A DNA stretch of 64,000 nucleotides from Pontibacter virosus (GTDB lineage: Bacteria > Bacteroidota > Bacteroidia > Cytophagales > Hymenobacteraceae). Location of the stretch: positions 186,001 to 250,000 of the forward strand of contig NZ_QEKI01000003.1 in NCBI RefSeq assembly GCF_003096355.1, read 5' to 3'. Every line of letters starts with the position of its first letter. The stretch's first letter is position 1. Under the pieces are notes generated by a model. That model saw nothing but the letters and a program-made list of their open reading frames with translations. It was not told the DNA's origin and made no database searches. This document shows, one piece after another, positions 52,277 through 61,533 of the stretch. A program made the position numbers and the translations under genes.

Positions 52277-52873
52277 TTAATTTCGGCACATAAGGTTAGC
52301 TAAGCTACAAGTAATCGATGCTGTGTTTATACTTCTAAGAATTTCACCTTGTGAAAAACCTTCAACAGAATTACACATAATGTTCATAGTGAAAGTTGTA
52401 CCAGGCATAGCTATCTTGAGTGACTTGGACTCTGAAGAGCTATTTACTGCATAATAGGTTTGGAAGCCATTGATATTAACTTTATAGATTGCAGCACACC
52501 CATTCCTTTTTACCAAAGTAGGAGAGAGGCCAGTTTCATCTAATAAAGAGTTGAAACTGCTTATCTCTAACTCATTGCTAGTATTTGGGCAACGTGTGAG
52601 CGTAGCTGCAAAGTCATAAAAATTATTAGTCTTTTTTTCTAATCTTCTAAGAGCAGCCTGATCATTAGAGTCATCTCTTTTAGCTTGAGAAATATCGTCT
52701 TTTAACTGATTTATTTTCCTAAAATATCGCTCACAATCAACTTCGCTAACATTGTTTGAAAATGTGCGAATCAAGCTGTTTAACTCATACTCTAAGTCAT
52801 TTGCACTATTGCTTTTTAGTGTAAAGCTGGCAAGTAAGGAGATCAGGAATAGAAAGGGGATTATTTTCTTCAC
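52277..52873 (-). CDS. Small secreted protein at the end of the restriction operon
   Basis: About 198 residues. There is no ATG at the front; the frame opens with TTG (52879) and GTG (52873), and GTG gives MKKIIPFLFLISLLASF, a good signal peptide. The mature part has a helical, Lys/Asp-rich section (INQLKDDISQAKRDDSND), then a C-terminal domain with several Cys (TLTRCPNTSN, GCAAIYKV, NIMCNSVEG, CSLANLMCRN) that may form disulfides. No family recognised. AT-rich like the nuclease-like gene; 45 bp downstream of hsdM. Confidence 0.65.
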   Translation of the reverse strand: MKKIIPFLFLISLLASFTLKSNSANDLEYELNSLIRTFSNNVSEVDCERYFRKINQLKDDISQAKRDDSNDQAALRRLEKKTNNFYDFAATLTRCPNTSNELEISSFNSLLDETGLSPTLVKRNGCAAIYKVNINGFQTYYAVNSSSESKSLKIAMPGTTFTMNIMCNSVEGFSQGEILRSINTASITCSLANLMCRN

Positions 52874-52917
52874 GTACAATTATTTAAAATTTTGTTAAAA
52901 AAATATCTTTAATAAAA

Positions 52918-54402
52918 TTACTTCTCCAACGCCACTAAAATCGTTCTGAAACTCTCCAATCCCGCTTCCAGATTCTCAATGATATCCTCAGCCAGCACAT
53001 CCGGGTCAGGCAGATTATCCAGGTCAGCCAGTGACTTGTCTTTTAGCCAGGTGATGTCGAGGCTTGTTTTGTCACGGGCGATGATCTCGTCGTAGCTGAA
53101 CTTGCGCCAACGGCCTTCAGGGTTGGTTTCGGAGTTATAGGTTTCGGTGCGCTTGTGACGGTTCTCGGGGTTATACAGCGTAATAAAATCTCGGAGGTCT
53201 TCCAGCTTCAGCGGGTTCTTTTTCAGGGTATGGTGCACGTTGGTGCGGTAGTCGTATACCCAAATCTCTTTCGTCCACGGGTCTTTACTGCTTGGTTTGT
53301 TGTCGAAGAAAACCACGTTGGCTTTCACACCCTGCGCATAGAATATACCTGTTGGCAGACGCAGGATGGTATGCACATCGGTCGTGTCGAGCAGGCGCTT
53401 GCGCACGGTTTCACCGGCACCGCCCTCGAACAGTACGTTGTCGGGTAGCACGACGGCGGCCATACCTGTGGTTTTGAGTATGCTACGGATGTGCTGCAGG
53501 AAGTTGAGCTGCTTGTTGCTCGTGGTGGCCCAGAAATCCTGACGGTTATAGGTCAGGTCTTCTTTCTCCTGCTCGCCTTCGGCATTGGTAAAGGTCTGGC
53601 TGCTTTTTTTGCCAAACGGCGGATTGGCCAGCACATAGTCGTAGCGTATACCTGTATCGGCAATCAGGGCATCGGCAGGGGAGATGAAGTTATCGCTGTC
53701 GATGTCGCCGATGTTGTGCAGGAACAGGTTCATCAGCGCAAGACGACGGGTGCTAGCTACAATCTCGTTGCCAAAGAAGGTGTTATACTTCAGGAACTGC
53801 CGTTGCTCCCGATCCAGTTGATGGTGCTCCACCAGGTAATCGTAAGCTGCCAGGAAGAAACCACCTGTACCGCAAGCTGGATCGGCAATGGTCTTCATCG
53901 GCTGCGGGTTCACGCACTCTACCATAGCTTTGATCAAAGCGCGCGGGGTGAAGTACTGACCGGCACCGCTCTTGGTATCTTCGGCGTTCTTTTCGAGCAA
54001 ACCTTCGTAAATGTCGCCTTTGTCTTTCACGCCCATCATTAGCCACTGCTCGTTGTTGATCATGGCGATGATCTTGGAGAGCTTGGCCGGGTCCTGAATT
54101 TTGTTCTGGCTCTTGGTAAAGATTTGCCCCAGTATACCTTTCTCTTTGCCGAGCTCGCGCAGCATGATGGTATAGTGCGCCTCCAGTTCGGCACCTTTCA
54201 GGTCCACAAGGCTCTCCCAAGTATAGGCGGCAGGTATAGGCAACTTCCTGTTGTAAGGCGGCTTGGTATACTCGTCGGCCATCTTAAGGAAGAGGAGGTA
54301 GGTAAGCTGTTCTAAATAATCGCCGTAGCCCACGCCGTCGTCGCGGAGGGTGTTGCAAAAGGACCAGACTTTAGAAACTATAGCGGAGTTGTTGTTACTC
54401 AT
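52918..54402 (-). CDS. hsdM: Type I restriction-modification methyltransferase subunit HsdM
   Basis: 494 residues. N-terminal helical domain (KVWSFCNTLRDDGVGYGDYL, LTYLLFLKMADEY), then the N6-adenine methyltransferase: GQYFTPRALIKAMV, SAM motif DPACGTGGFFLAAYDYL and catalytic NPPFGKKS. It methylates adenine at the sites set by HsdS. Transcribed after the PD-(D/E)XK gene (16-bp gap). Its GC content is close to the hsdR gene and clearly above that of the two genes between them. Confidence 0.96.
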   Translation of the reverse strand: MSNNNSAIVSKVWSFCNTLRDDGVGYGDYLEQLTYLLFLKMADEYTKPPYNRKLPIPAAYTWESLVDLKGAELEAHYTIMLRELGKEKGILGQIFTKSQNKIQDPAKLSKIIAMINNEQWLMMGVKDKGDIYEGLLEKNAEDTKSGAGQYFTPRALIKAMVECVNPQPMKTIADPACGTGGFFLAAYDYLVEHHQLDREQRQFLKYNTFFGNEIVASTRRLALMNLFLHNIGDIDSDNFISPADALIADTGIRYDYVLANPPFGKKSSQTFTNAEGEQEKEDLTYNRQDFWATTSNKQLNFLQHIRSILKTTGMAAVVLPDNVLFEGGAGETVRKRLLDTTDVHTILRLPTGIFYAQGVKANVVFFDNKPSSKDPWTKEIWVYDYRTNVHHTLKKNPLKLEDLRDFITLYNPENRHKRTETYNSETNPEGRWRKFSYDEIIARDKTSLDITWLKDKSLADLDNLPDPDVLAEDIIENLEAGLESFRTILVALEK

Positions 54403-54418
54403 TTTAGGATATTTGAAT

Positions 54419-56038
54419 TTAGTACTTATCTGACAAAGTCTTTTTTGTCATATCAAAGTGTTGGTAGTAGAGAGGAATGTCAAATTTGTTTCGCAAATGG
54501 CTCATGTAATCTTTTATTGGTTCATCAGCTTCGTGCTGCGATACGATGATAAGCTCTTTTGCTAATGCTTTATTTGGGAAATACGAATACTCTAGTATCT
54601 GACCAATGGCCTCTCTAATGCAAGCTTTAATGGAACTATAGGTTTTAATTTCATAGAAAATGAGATCAGAATTATCCTGAACTACAATATCTATTCTATT
54701 ACTACCTGTGCCAGCCGGGTGCTCAGCTTTCACATTCTTCTTGCCATAAACAGACCTTAAATGTGTAGACAGGTAATTGCTTATTTTTTTATGATAAAGC
54801 TCTATTTCAACAGTTCTGGGAGCTCGCTTCGAGAGAGTGCTGTAATTAGGGTCAGTATTGTCAGATCTTACTTCGGCTTCGGTTGGTTTTTGGAATTCAA
54901 ATGGCTTTAATACCTGAGGTGCTTGGTATTTGGGGCTATTATTTAAAAAGGTGTATCGTTTTACTTTATACAATGGATTCTTTGGATCAATTTCTATAAA
55001 CTCATCATACAACACAGCATCTTTTGGTTTAAATCGCACATTGAATAAGTTTACGCCTTTCCAATTTGAGAAGCCTCTTTCATTAGCACCAGAAGCTTTT
55101 ATTTGGTCCTCCATTTCCTTCAGCCAACCCAAGCGTTTGTATTCTTTTTTGATTTGCTCGGATTCTGCTATACTAATTATTTCTGCGTTTTTCAGCTCAC
55201 CCACCCAGTAACGTTTTTTTGTCTGCTTATTAATTGTGTAAAGCTGAATGTCAAAAGATCTCCCTGCGTAGGTATCATAATCTGATCTTAACGGTTCCAA
55301 AAAACCATAATGGTAATCATCGATTAGTTTACTAAAATCTAATAGCCATTCTTCATGTCCATAACCGTGGTTTCCTTCGTGTGACTGACCATCATAGCTT
55401 TTTCCTTCTGGTCCAGACGGCATCACCCATCCTTTACTGTTCCAAGTAAGGCGTGCAAGGCGTTTATTGGCGTTTGCTTCGATAGCCTGAAGTACACCTT
55501 GGTAAGTCTCTTCGTGATCTTTGATAAACTTGGCGGTAGCCGCAATTAAGGTATCCCAATTATGTTTTGATAGATCACTTAATGGTATTACTTCTACATA
55601 TTTCCACCACCCATTAGTATTGACTAGTTTTTGTTTACAGATTTCTTTTTGCCTGTCCGTTAGATCAGAGTTGCCTGAGTTCTGATAGTCTAGTTTTACT
55701 ATCACTATTTTTAAATCGGAGTCTATACCTAGGGTAAAGTATACATCTTTGTTGCTGGCATTTTTCCTGATGATTCGTGCCCAGGTATAGGGTTTTATCG
55801 TGACATTTGATTTACCTCTAACAGGCCTTTGAAACCATGCTTTTTTGAATGAATCGACTTCGTAGTCTGGAAGTGTTTTTTCAATTTCTTTTGCCCAATA
55901 GCCAGTTTTAGACCATACACCATTTACCAATTGATTCTTGGCTGCAACATGCAATGGATTTTCATTGTCATGCTCTTTGTAAGCTATCTTCTCAAAGTGC
56001 TCAAAGTCTTGGAGTGAAAAGAATGATGGTGTTTGCAT
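54419..56038 (-). CDS. PD-(D/E)XK nuclease-like protein inside the type I RM operon
   Basis: 539 residues, not a standard type I subunit. The C-terminal ~100 residues carry Asp450 (RIDIVV), Glu463-x-Lys465 (IFYEIKTYSS) and Gln480 in AIGQILEYSYF, the order D-x12-ExK...Q of PD-(D/E)XK nucleases. The first ~440 residues have no motif I can name; strands such as KRYWVGELKNAEI and LFNVRFKPKDAVLYDE suggest a separate middle domain that might recognise a ligand or DNA. AT-rich (about 33-38% GC in lines sampled). 23 bp after hsdS and 16 bp before hsdM, so part of the operon. Confidence 0.75.
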   Translation of the reverse strand: MQTPSFFSLQDFEHFEKIAYKEHDNENPLHVAAKNQLVNGVWSKTGYWAKEIEKTLPDYEVDSFKKAWFQRPVRGKSNVTIKPYTWARIIRKNASNKDVYFTLGIDSDLKIVIVKLDYQNSGNSDLTDRQKEICKQKLVNTNGWWKYVEVIPLSDLSKHNWDTLIAATAKFIKDHEETYQGVLQAIEANANKRLARLTWNSKGWVMPSGPEGKSYDGQSHEGNHGYGHEEWLLDFSKLIDDYHYGFLEPLRSDYDTYAGRSFDIQLYTINKQTKKRYWVGELKNAEIISIAESEQIKKEYKRLGWLKEMEDQIKASGANERGFSNWKGVNLFNVRFKPKDAVLYDEFIEIDPKNPLYKVKRYTFLNNSPKYQAPQVLKPFEFQKPTEAEVRSDNTDPNYSTLSKRAPRTVEIELYHKKISNYLSTHLRSVYGKKNVKAEHPAGTGSNRIDIVVQDNSDLIFYEIKTYSSIKACIREAIGQILEYSYFPNKALAKELIIVSQHEADEPIKDYMSHLRNKFDIPLYYQHFDMTKKTLSDKY

Positions 56039-56061
56039 GGTTATCTGAAGGTTTAAACTTG

Positions 56062-57387
56062 TTACTTCTCAAAACTAATCTGAAACTGGCCCACTTTACT
56101 TGACTCATTCTGAATCTGCTCGATGGTGGTTTTTGCTATACCTATTGTTACCAACTTCCCCTCAAACGCTTGCTTCAAAATACTCTGACGTAGCGTTTCG
56201 GCTTGTTGCAGGCTGTGGCTGATAGTTTCCTCCATTTTATCGCACACACTTAAGCGGCTTTCTAAATCCTGAATTACTTTAGATTGTTGATCTATAGAGC
56301 AAAGAGGGAAAACAAATTTTTTAATTGAAGCAATACCAATATTAGCTTGAGTGGTTTCTACAATATATTTTCTTATTTCTTTAGTTATTTTAGGAGATAA
56401 AGTATATAGGTATAGATACTTGGAAAGCACTAGCTTTGGATTAGGCTTTACAATTGCACATGAGTAAGACACCAGAAATTTCTTGTCATAATCTATTAAG
56501 ATATTTTTTCCTATCGTTCCATATCGTGGGAATATAATATCTCCTTTTTCAGGTTTTATTTTGCGTGATAAATTCTGGTAATCTTCATCAGAGATATATT
56601 TAGCCTTATCAAATGAAATTTTAAAATCATTTGTAAAGTCTTTTGTCGATACATAAGGAATACCTGATGGTAAGTTTTTAGGCATTTTATGGTCAATGTC
56701 TCCAATCTTATTACATACATCAGCCATAGTTACCCACTTCCACCCCTCAGGCAATTCACCATCATTCACTTCAGCATTAGTAAATTTCCCTTCAAAAGCC
56801 CATCTCAAAACGGCTTGGCGGTATACTTTGAGTTGCTGGCGGGCGGTTTCTAATTGCTCTTTGCCTTTGTCTAACTCGCTGAAAAGCTCCTCTATTTTGG
56901 CAACGATCTCCTGCTGCTCAGATAGGGGAGGGAGGGTTACATTTAATTCTTTTAGTATAGTTTGGCTAATATTAGGCTGGGCTCCGCCTATACTTTGTTT
57001 TAGTAAATCTGGCTTGCTAAAATACAGGTAGTAGTAAAGGTATTTTAATGCGACTTTATCATTTTCATAGATTCCGCACACAGCTTGATTAGTAGCAGCT
57101 TCTATACCTAAAAAAGCTAGCTTACCAATTGTTGCTCCGTAAAGCGCAATTAGCAGTGTACCTTTTGGAAAAATCTTAGCACTCGAGTTTTTAATTGCCT
57201 CTTGTGTAATCTTCTCTTCAGTATCAAATATAACCCCTCGATTTAATTCACCTGATTTGACCCAGGGAATATCCCCGTTATAAAATTTTGCTTCTTTTCT
57301 ACTAGGAGTTCCTCCACTTGTAGTCTTAACAATCTCCCCCAACTTCTTTACTTCCCAATGCTGGGGAATCGTATTCTTATTAATCAT
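56062..57387 (-). CDS. hsdS: Type I restriction-modification specificity subunit HsdS
   Basis: 441 residues with two target-recognition domains, opening IPQHWEVKKLGEIVKTTSGG and LPEGWKWVTMADVCNKIGDI. Each is followed by the conserved spacer helix: LPPLSEQQEIVAKIEELFSEL...RWAFEGKFT and DQQSKVIQDLESRLSVCD...KQAFEGKLV. It chooses the bipartite DNA sequence for the HsdM/HsdR complex. The start lies one base after the hsdR stop. AT-rich, which is usual for recognition domains that recombine. Only one hsdS is present, with no recombinase nearby. Confidence 0.96.
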   Translation of the reverse strand: MINKNTIPQHWEVKKLGEIVKTTSGGTPSRKEAKFYNGDIPWVKSGELNRGVIFDTEEKITQEAIKNSSAKIFPKGTLLIALYGATIGKLAFLGIEAATNQAVCGIYENDKVALKYLYYYLYFSKPDLLKQSIGGAQPNISQTILKELNVTLPPLSEQQEIVAKIEELFSELDKGKEQLETARQQLKVYRQAVLRWAFEGKFTNAEVNDGELPEGWKWVTMADVCNKIGDIDHKMPKNLPSGIPYVSTKDFTNDFKISFDKAKYISDEDYQNLSRKIKPEKGDIIFPRYGTIGKNILIDYDKKFLVSYSCAIVKPNPKLVLSKYLYLYTLSPKITKEIRKYIVETTQANIGIASIKKFVFPLCSIDQQSKVIQDLESRLSVCDKMEETISHSLQQAETLRQSILKQAFEGKLVTIGIAKTTIEQIQNESSKVGQFQISFEK

Positions 57388-57388
57388 A

Positions 57389-60169
57389 CTACGCTGCTAA
57401 CTCCTCGTTTAATTCATTCATAATTTCGTCGGTCTTTTCACCGAACAAAGCCCACATTTTACCCAGTCCCCCATGGGCATTAAAAGGGCTCAGATCAAAG
57501 TCATCCGGCTCTATCCGGAAGCTGCTGGCTACATACTCTTTGATCATGCGCAGCCACTGCATTTGCTCTTCTGAGAACTTCAGCACGCCCGCCTGCTTCC
57601 GGAACACCCAGTCCTGAAAATTGCGATCCACGGTGCGGTCATACGCTGTCAGGGTGTCGTCCAGTCCGCTTACCCGCCTGATCAAGCCAACCAAGGCCAT
57701 CATTTCATTCTTCGGTTGTCCGTTTACTTTCTCCAGCTGCTCATAAGCACGCCAGACGGTGAGCGGAGCCATACCTGGTTTGTCGGTCTTAATGCGCTCC
57801 ACCAGTTCTTTTATCATTTTATAAGTGAGCTCGCGGCGCTGGTAGGGCTGTCCATAGAAAAGCTGCAGTGCTGTGATCTCGGTCTTGTGTTCCTCTATCC
57901 AGGCCCTGAAGTCGCTCAATAGTTTTTCGGCGTCGGCCATATTGTCTTCCACCCAACCAATATTCACCAGTTCGTCCGGGTTGATGTGGTCGATAATCTG
58001 TTCATACTTGCGGCGAATGTCCACCACAAAGTCGCGCACCTCGTAGTCATCAAACAAGGCCACAGCCTGGTTAATGATCTGCTGGTGCCGCTCCTGTATA
58101 GCCGCCTCGATGGTGGCCGGCGCTGCGCCCTTGTGCTGTGCTTGTATCTCCTGTGTTATACCTTGCAGCGTGTCCGGGTCATGGGCATGCAGAAGCTGCT
58201 TCACCACCTGGTTCAAGGTATAGCCGCCAGTCTTCTCGGCGAAGGCCATTTTCTCCTTTTCGTTAATCTGCTTGTCGAGCCGGATCAAGCGGTTGGCCAG
58301 CGTGCTCAGCATGGCTTCGTCGGTATTGCCCATGGCTATACCTTCTAGCACCTGCTTCAGCCAGAGGCCCGGCTTCTTCTCCAGCGGTCGGCTGTCGGTC
58401 TTACGACTCTTCTCCACGCCAATCGCGTCGATGATCACAAAATGGTCTTTGGTGAACCTGGCGGTCGGCGTGCCAGTGGCTTTCAGTTCCTCCAGACTGC
58501 AGGTGCGCGTGCCACGGCCTTTCATCTGCTCGTAATAGCTGCGACTTTTCACGTCGCGCATAAAGAGCAGCACCTCCAGCGGCCGTATGTCGGTGCCGGT
58601 GGCAATCATATCCACGGTTACAGCCACACGTGGGTAATAGCTGTTGCGGAACTGCTGCAGCACGCTCTTCGGGTCTTCCTCGCTGCGGTAGGTTATCTTT
58701 TTGCAGAACTTGTTCTCCTCAGCAAACTCCTCCCGCACAATGTGGATGATATCATCGGCATGACTGTCACTTTTGGCAAAGATCAGCATTTTAGGCACTT
58801 CAAACTTGCCCTCCGCATCCACACGGTCCGGGAACATGGCTGGCAGGTTGTCCTTCACGGCACGCACGATTAATCGAATCTGGTTCACGTTCACCACCTT
58901 GTCGTCGAGCTGTCGGTTGTTGTATTCTACTTCTTCGTCCAGCTGGTTCCAGAATTCTTTTCGGGTCAGCTTTTCTCGTGAGCTTACATACTCGCCCAAA
59001 TCAATTCTAGCGCCTTCCTGCGTCACCTTAGTCACAATCTCGAACACATTGTAAGGCACCAGCACACCGTCTTCCACGGCTTTCAGGTAGCCATAGTCGC
59101 AAACCAGGTTTCTGTCAAAATAGCCAAAGGTACGGTTATCAGGCGTAGCGGTCAGGCCAATTTGGAAAGCGTCGAAATAATCGAGCACCTGCTTCCATAG
59201 GTTATAAATGCTGCGGTGGCATTCGTCTATCACCACGAAGTCGAAGAACTCCATCGGTATAGCCGCATTGTACACCACCGGCATCGGTTCTTTGGGCTGC
59301 CACTTGTCTTCGTTCGGGTTTTCTTCTTCGTCCTTCTCGTCGAGCGGCGTGCCTTTCAGAATGGAGTAAAGTCGCTGGATGGTGCTGATGTATACCTCAC
59401 TGTCACTCGGCACAAAAGAACTGCTTAGCCGTGTAACGCCATACAACTCCGGGAAGAGGCGGTTATCGTCCTGCGGTTCATACTTTTTAAACTCCTGCTC
59501 AGCCTGCTCGCCCAGGTTTTTGGTGTCTACCAGGAACAATACCCGCTTCGCTTTGGCGAACTTGAGCAGACGGTAAATGAACGAGATAGCCGTAAAGGTT
59601 TTGCCAGAGCCCGTCGCCATTTGAATAAGCGCTTTGGGACGGCTCTCCCGGAATGATTGTTCCAGGTTGGTGATCGCCTGCACCTGGCAGTCGCGCAGGT
59701 TATCGGTCGGCAAGCCAGGTATATCGAAGAATCGCGCACGCAGCGTCTTGTCTTCCTTCAGCCACTTCTGAAAAGTCTCGGGACGGTGGAAAGTAAAAAC
59801 AGGGCGGGAGCGGGGCTTTGGGTCGCGGTGATCGGTAAAGCGGGTGATCGCGCCCGTACTCTCATACACAAAAGGCAGCGGACCGTTGTTAATGTGCTTC
59901 AGCTTGGCCTTGGCGTAATCCGAAGACTGGTCTTCGTGCACCGTCAGTTTCACACCTTCTTCCTCGCGTTTGGCCTCAATAATACCAACCGGCTTCTTGT
60001 CCACGAACAGCACATAATCGGCTGGCCCTACATCCGTCTGCCACTCCCGAATGGCTATACCTGTGCTCACGCTCAGGTTAAAGGCCTTCTTATCCTGGAT
60101 CACCCAGCCGGAAGCTTCCAGTAATTGGTCGATTCGGTCACGGGCAATCTGTTCGGGTGTTTGGTTCAT
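57389..60169 (-). CDS. hsdR: Type I restriction endonuclease subunit HsdR
   Basis: 926 residues. N-terminal nuclease domain with Asp51 and Glu65-x-Lys67 (GPADYVLFVDKKPVGIIEAKRE region); superfamily-2 translocase with Walker A MATGSGKTFTA, motif II VVIDECHRSIY, motif III GLTATPD and motif VI in MKGRGTRTC. The C-terminal helical part (NAHGGLGKMWALFG) contacts the methyltransferase. It moves and cuts unmethylated DNA. First gene of the operon; 1 bp before hsdS. All motifs intact, so the system looks active. Confidence 0.96.
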   Translation of the reverse strand: MNQTPEQIARDRIDQLLEASGWVIQDKKAFNLSVSTGIAIREWQTDVGPADYVLFVDKKPVGIIEAKREEEGVKLTVHEDQSSDYAKAKLKHINNGPLPFVYESTGAITRFTDHRDPKPRSRPVFTFHRPETFQKWLKEDKTLRARFFDIPGLPTDNLRDCQVQAITNLEQSFRESRPKALIQMATGSGKTFTAISFIYRLLKFAKAKRVLFLVDTKNLGEQAEQEFKKYEPQDDNRLFPELYGVTRLSSSFVPSDSEVYISTIQRLYSILKGTPLDEKDEEENPNEDKWQPKEPMPVVYNAAIPMEFFDFVVIDECHRSIYNLWKQVLDYFDAFQIGLTATPDNRTFGYFDRNLVCDYGYLKAVEDGVLVPYNVFEIVTKVTQEGARIDLGEYVSSREKLTRKEFWNQLDEEVEYNNRQLDDKVVNVNQIRLIVRAVKDNLPAMFPDRVDAEGKFEVPKMLIFAKSDSHADDIIHIVREEFAEENKFCKKITYRSEEDPKSVLQQFRNSYYPRVAVTVDMIATGTDIRPLEVLLFMRDVKSRSYYEQMKGRGTRTCSLEELKATGTPTARFTKDHFVIIDAIGVEKSRKTDSRPLEKKPGLWLKQVLEGIAMGNTDEAMLSTLANRLIRLDKQINEKEKMAFAEKTGGYTLNQVVKQLLHAHDPDTLQGITQEIQAQHKGAAPATIEAAIQERHQQIINQAVALFDDYEVRDFVVDIRRKYEQIIDHINPDELVNIGWVEDNMADAEKLLSDFRAWIEEHKTEITALQLFYGQPYQRRELTYKMIKELVERIKTDKPGMAPLTVWRAYEQLEKVNGQPKNEMMALVGLIRRVSGLDDTLTAYDRTVDRNFQDWVFRKQAGVLKFSEEQMQWLRMIKEYVASSFRIEPDDFDLSPFNAHGGLGKMWALFGEKTDEIMNELNEELAA

Positions 60170-60327
60170 AGGCTGAAGCGGAACGTAGGCTAAATTTGTG
60201 TTGTAACGCTAAGGTGCTTTAAATATATAGCAATTTTATGATTTTGTTGTAAAAGGAAGAAAAATATAGTAGTGTTGCTTTAAGTATTTATGTATTACTT
60301 CTGGATTAGAATCATTAACCAAATGAT

Positions 60328-60525
60328 ATGCAAAAGCAAACACACAGTTTACCTGCCTTGATCTCTTTCTTTATACCGGGATTAGGTCAGCTCATCAAAG
60401 GCCATATTCTGAAGGGAATATTTATCTGGATCTTCGGCGGGATTCTGACTTTCTTTTTCTGGTGGACGATTATCATACCGTTCATCCTCTGGGCCTGGAA
60501 TGTGTACGACGCGTATAATTCTTAA
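60328..60525 (+). CDS. Small TM2-like membrane protein
   Basis: 65 residues. The start MQKQTHSLPALISFFIPGLGQLIKGHILKG carries the Gly-rich turn (PGLGQLIKG) of TM2-type and related two-helix membrane proteins; a second helix (IFIWIFGGILTFFFWW...) and AWNVYDAYNS follow. Function unknown. Divergent from hsdR with a 158-bp AT-rich spacer. Confidence 0.78.
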   Translation: MQKQTHSLPALISFFIPGLGQLIKGHILKGIFIWIFGGILTFFFWWTIIIPFILWAWNVYDAYNS

Positions 60526-60552
60526 TCCGTTAAGTCATTGCATAACACGTCC

Positions 60553-60578
60553 AGATTTCTCCTATCGTCGAAATGACA
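60553..60578. repeat. TGTCATTTCGAC-type short repeat, single copy
   Basis: AGATTTCTCCTATCG-TCGAAATGACA reads on the minus strand as TGTCATTTCGACGATAGG followed by AGAAATCT, a short repeat I recall as widely scattered in Bacteroidota. Not the same as the TGTCATTCTG family, but it shares the TGTCAT start. Confidence 0.45.
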
Positions 60579-60641
60579 GGGCGGGGGTGACAATACTGTG
60601 CTATGAAATTGAAGTTTGAAATGATAACTTACCTTACAGGT

Positions 60642-61157
60642 ATGAAAACACTACTGCTGATCCTGATGTTCTTTACCACTTTCGTGGCTTTTGCGCAGTC
60701 TCCGGAAGATAAGTTAGCCCAATTAAACATCCAGCTGCCGCAAGTGTCGGCCGCTGGTGGCAGTTTTGTTGACGCTGTACGAGTTGGAAATCTGATCTAC
60801 CTGTCGGGCAAAGGTCCGCGTACCAGCAACGGGGAGTACATAACCGGCAAGCTGGGACAGGACCTGACCTTGGAGCAGGGGTATGAGGCGGCAAGGTTGA
60901 TTGCCCTGCTGCAACTGGCGGTACTGAAAAGAGAGCTGGGGGACCTGAAGCGGGTCAAGCGTATCGTGAAAGTGAATGGGTATGTGAATTCGGCCGCGAC
61001 CTTTTACGACCAGCCGAAAGTGATCAACGGGTATTCTGAGGTGATGATCGCAGTTTTTGGAGACATGGGCAAACATGCGCGGACTGCCATAGGTACTAAT
61101 GCGCTTCCGTTTAACATGGCAGTGGAAGTAGAGATGATCGTGGAAGTAGCGCAATAG
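60642..61157 (+). CDS. RidA/YjgF-family protein with signal peptide
   Basis: 171 residues from MKTLLLILMFFTTFVAFAQ, a cleavable signal; the frame extends 13 codons upstream but the preceding residues spoil the signal. Mature part is RidA-like: VRVGNLIYLSGKGPR, LGDLKRVKRIVKVNGYVNSA, and HARTAIGTNALPFNMAVEVEMIVEVA, with the Arg that binds the enamine/imine carboxylate in HARTAIG. Cytosolic RidA hydrolyses 2-aminoacrylate; a periplasmic form has a less clear substrate. Confidence 0.9.
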   Translation: MKTLLLILMFFTTFVAFAQSPEDKLAQLNIQLPQVSAAGGSFVDAVRVGNLIYLSGKGPRTSNGEYITGKLGQDLTLEQGYEAARLIALLQLAVLKRELGDLKRVKRIVKVNGYVNSAATFYDQPKVINGYSEVMIAVFGDMGKHARTAIGTNALPFNMAVEVEMIVEVAQ

Positions 61158-61285
61158 ACTGATTTCACGCTTAAGGTTATATTAAATCGGCTATTGTTTT
61201 GTAAAACCTTCTGTAAACTAGCTAGTTAACTATAGTAGTGCAACGGGCTATGTTGCTATTGTTTTACCCATAACCAGGACCGCCT

Positions 61286-61363
61286 ATGACTCCGAATACC
61301 GCACTTGCTTTGCTATTGGTAGGCTCAGTTGCTTATTTCTTTATCGAGTTGATGATCGATTAA
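61286..61363 (+). CDS. Possible 25-residue membrane microprotein
   Basis: ATG at 61286, stop TAA at 61361. The peptide (MTPNTALALLLVGSVAYFFI..., then ELMID) is one hydrophobic helix with a charged end. Intergenic and same strand as RidA. No recognisable ribosome-binding site, so support is weak. Confidence 0.3.
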   Translation: MTPNTALALLLVGSVAYFFIELMID

Positions 61364-61533
61364 GGAAGCTTAGAGCTTTTAGCAATTACTACTTAATCAG
61401 GGGTAAATGACAGCTGAATAGCGGTCGTTTTAGTGACTGCCCAATCTGTCAGGTATAAAATCAAATACGGCTGCTTTTGCCCATACGAGCAGTTGAAACT
61501 TCTATTTAGCTTTTTTGCTGTAAGGTAGCCAGT
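61364..61533. other. Intergenic region without visible gene
   Basis: Between RidA with its possible microprotein and the convergent TspO-like gene. No ORF, hairpin with T-run or repeat that I can support, apart from one AGGTATA. Confidence 0.35.

Noticed and set aside
56062..57387. Phase-variable, inverting hsdS
   Set aside because: There is one hsdS only, with no second partial copy, inverted repeats or site-specific recombinase near it.
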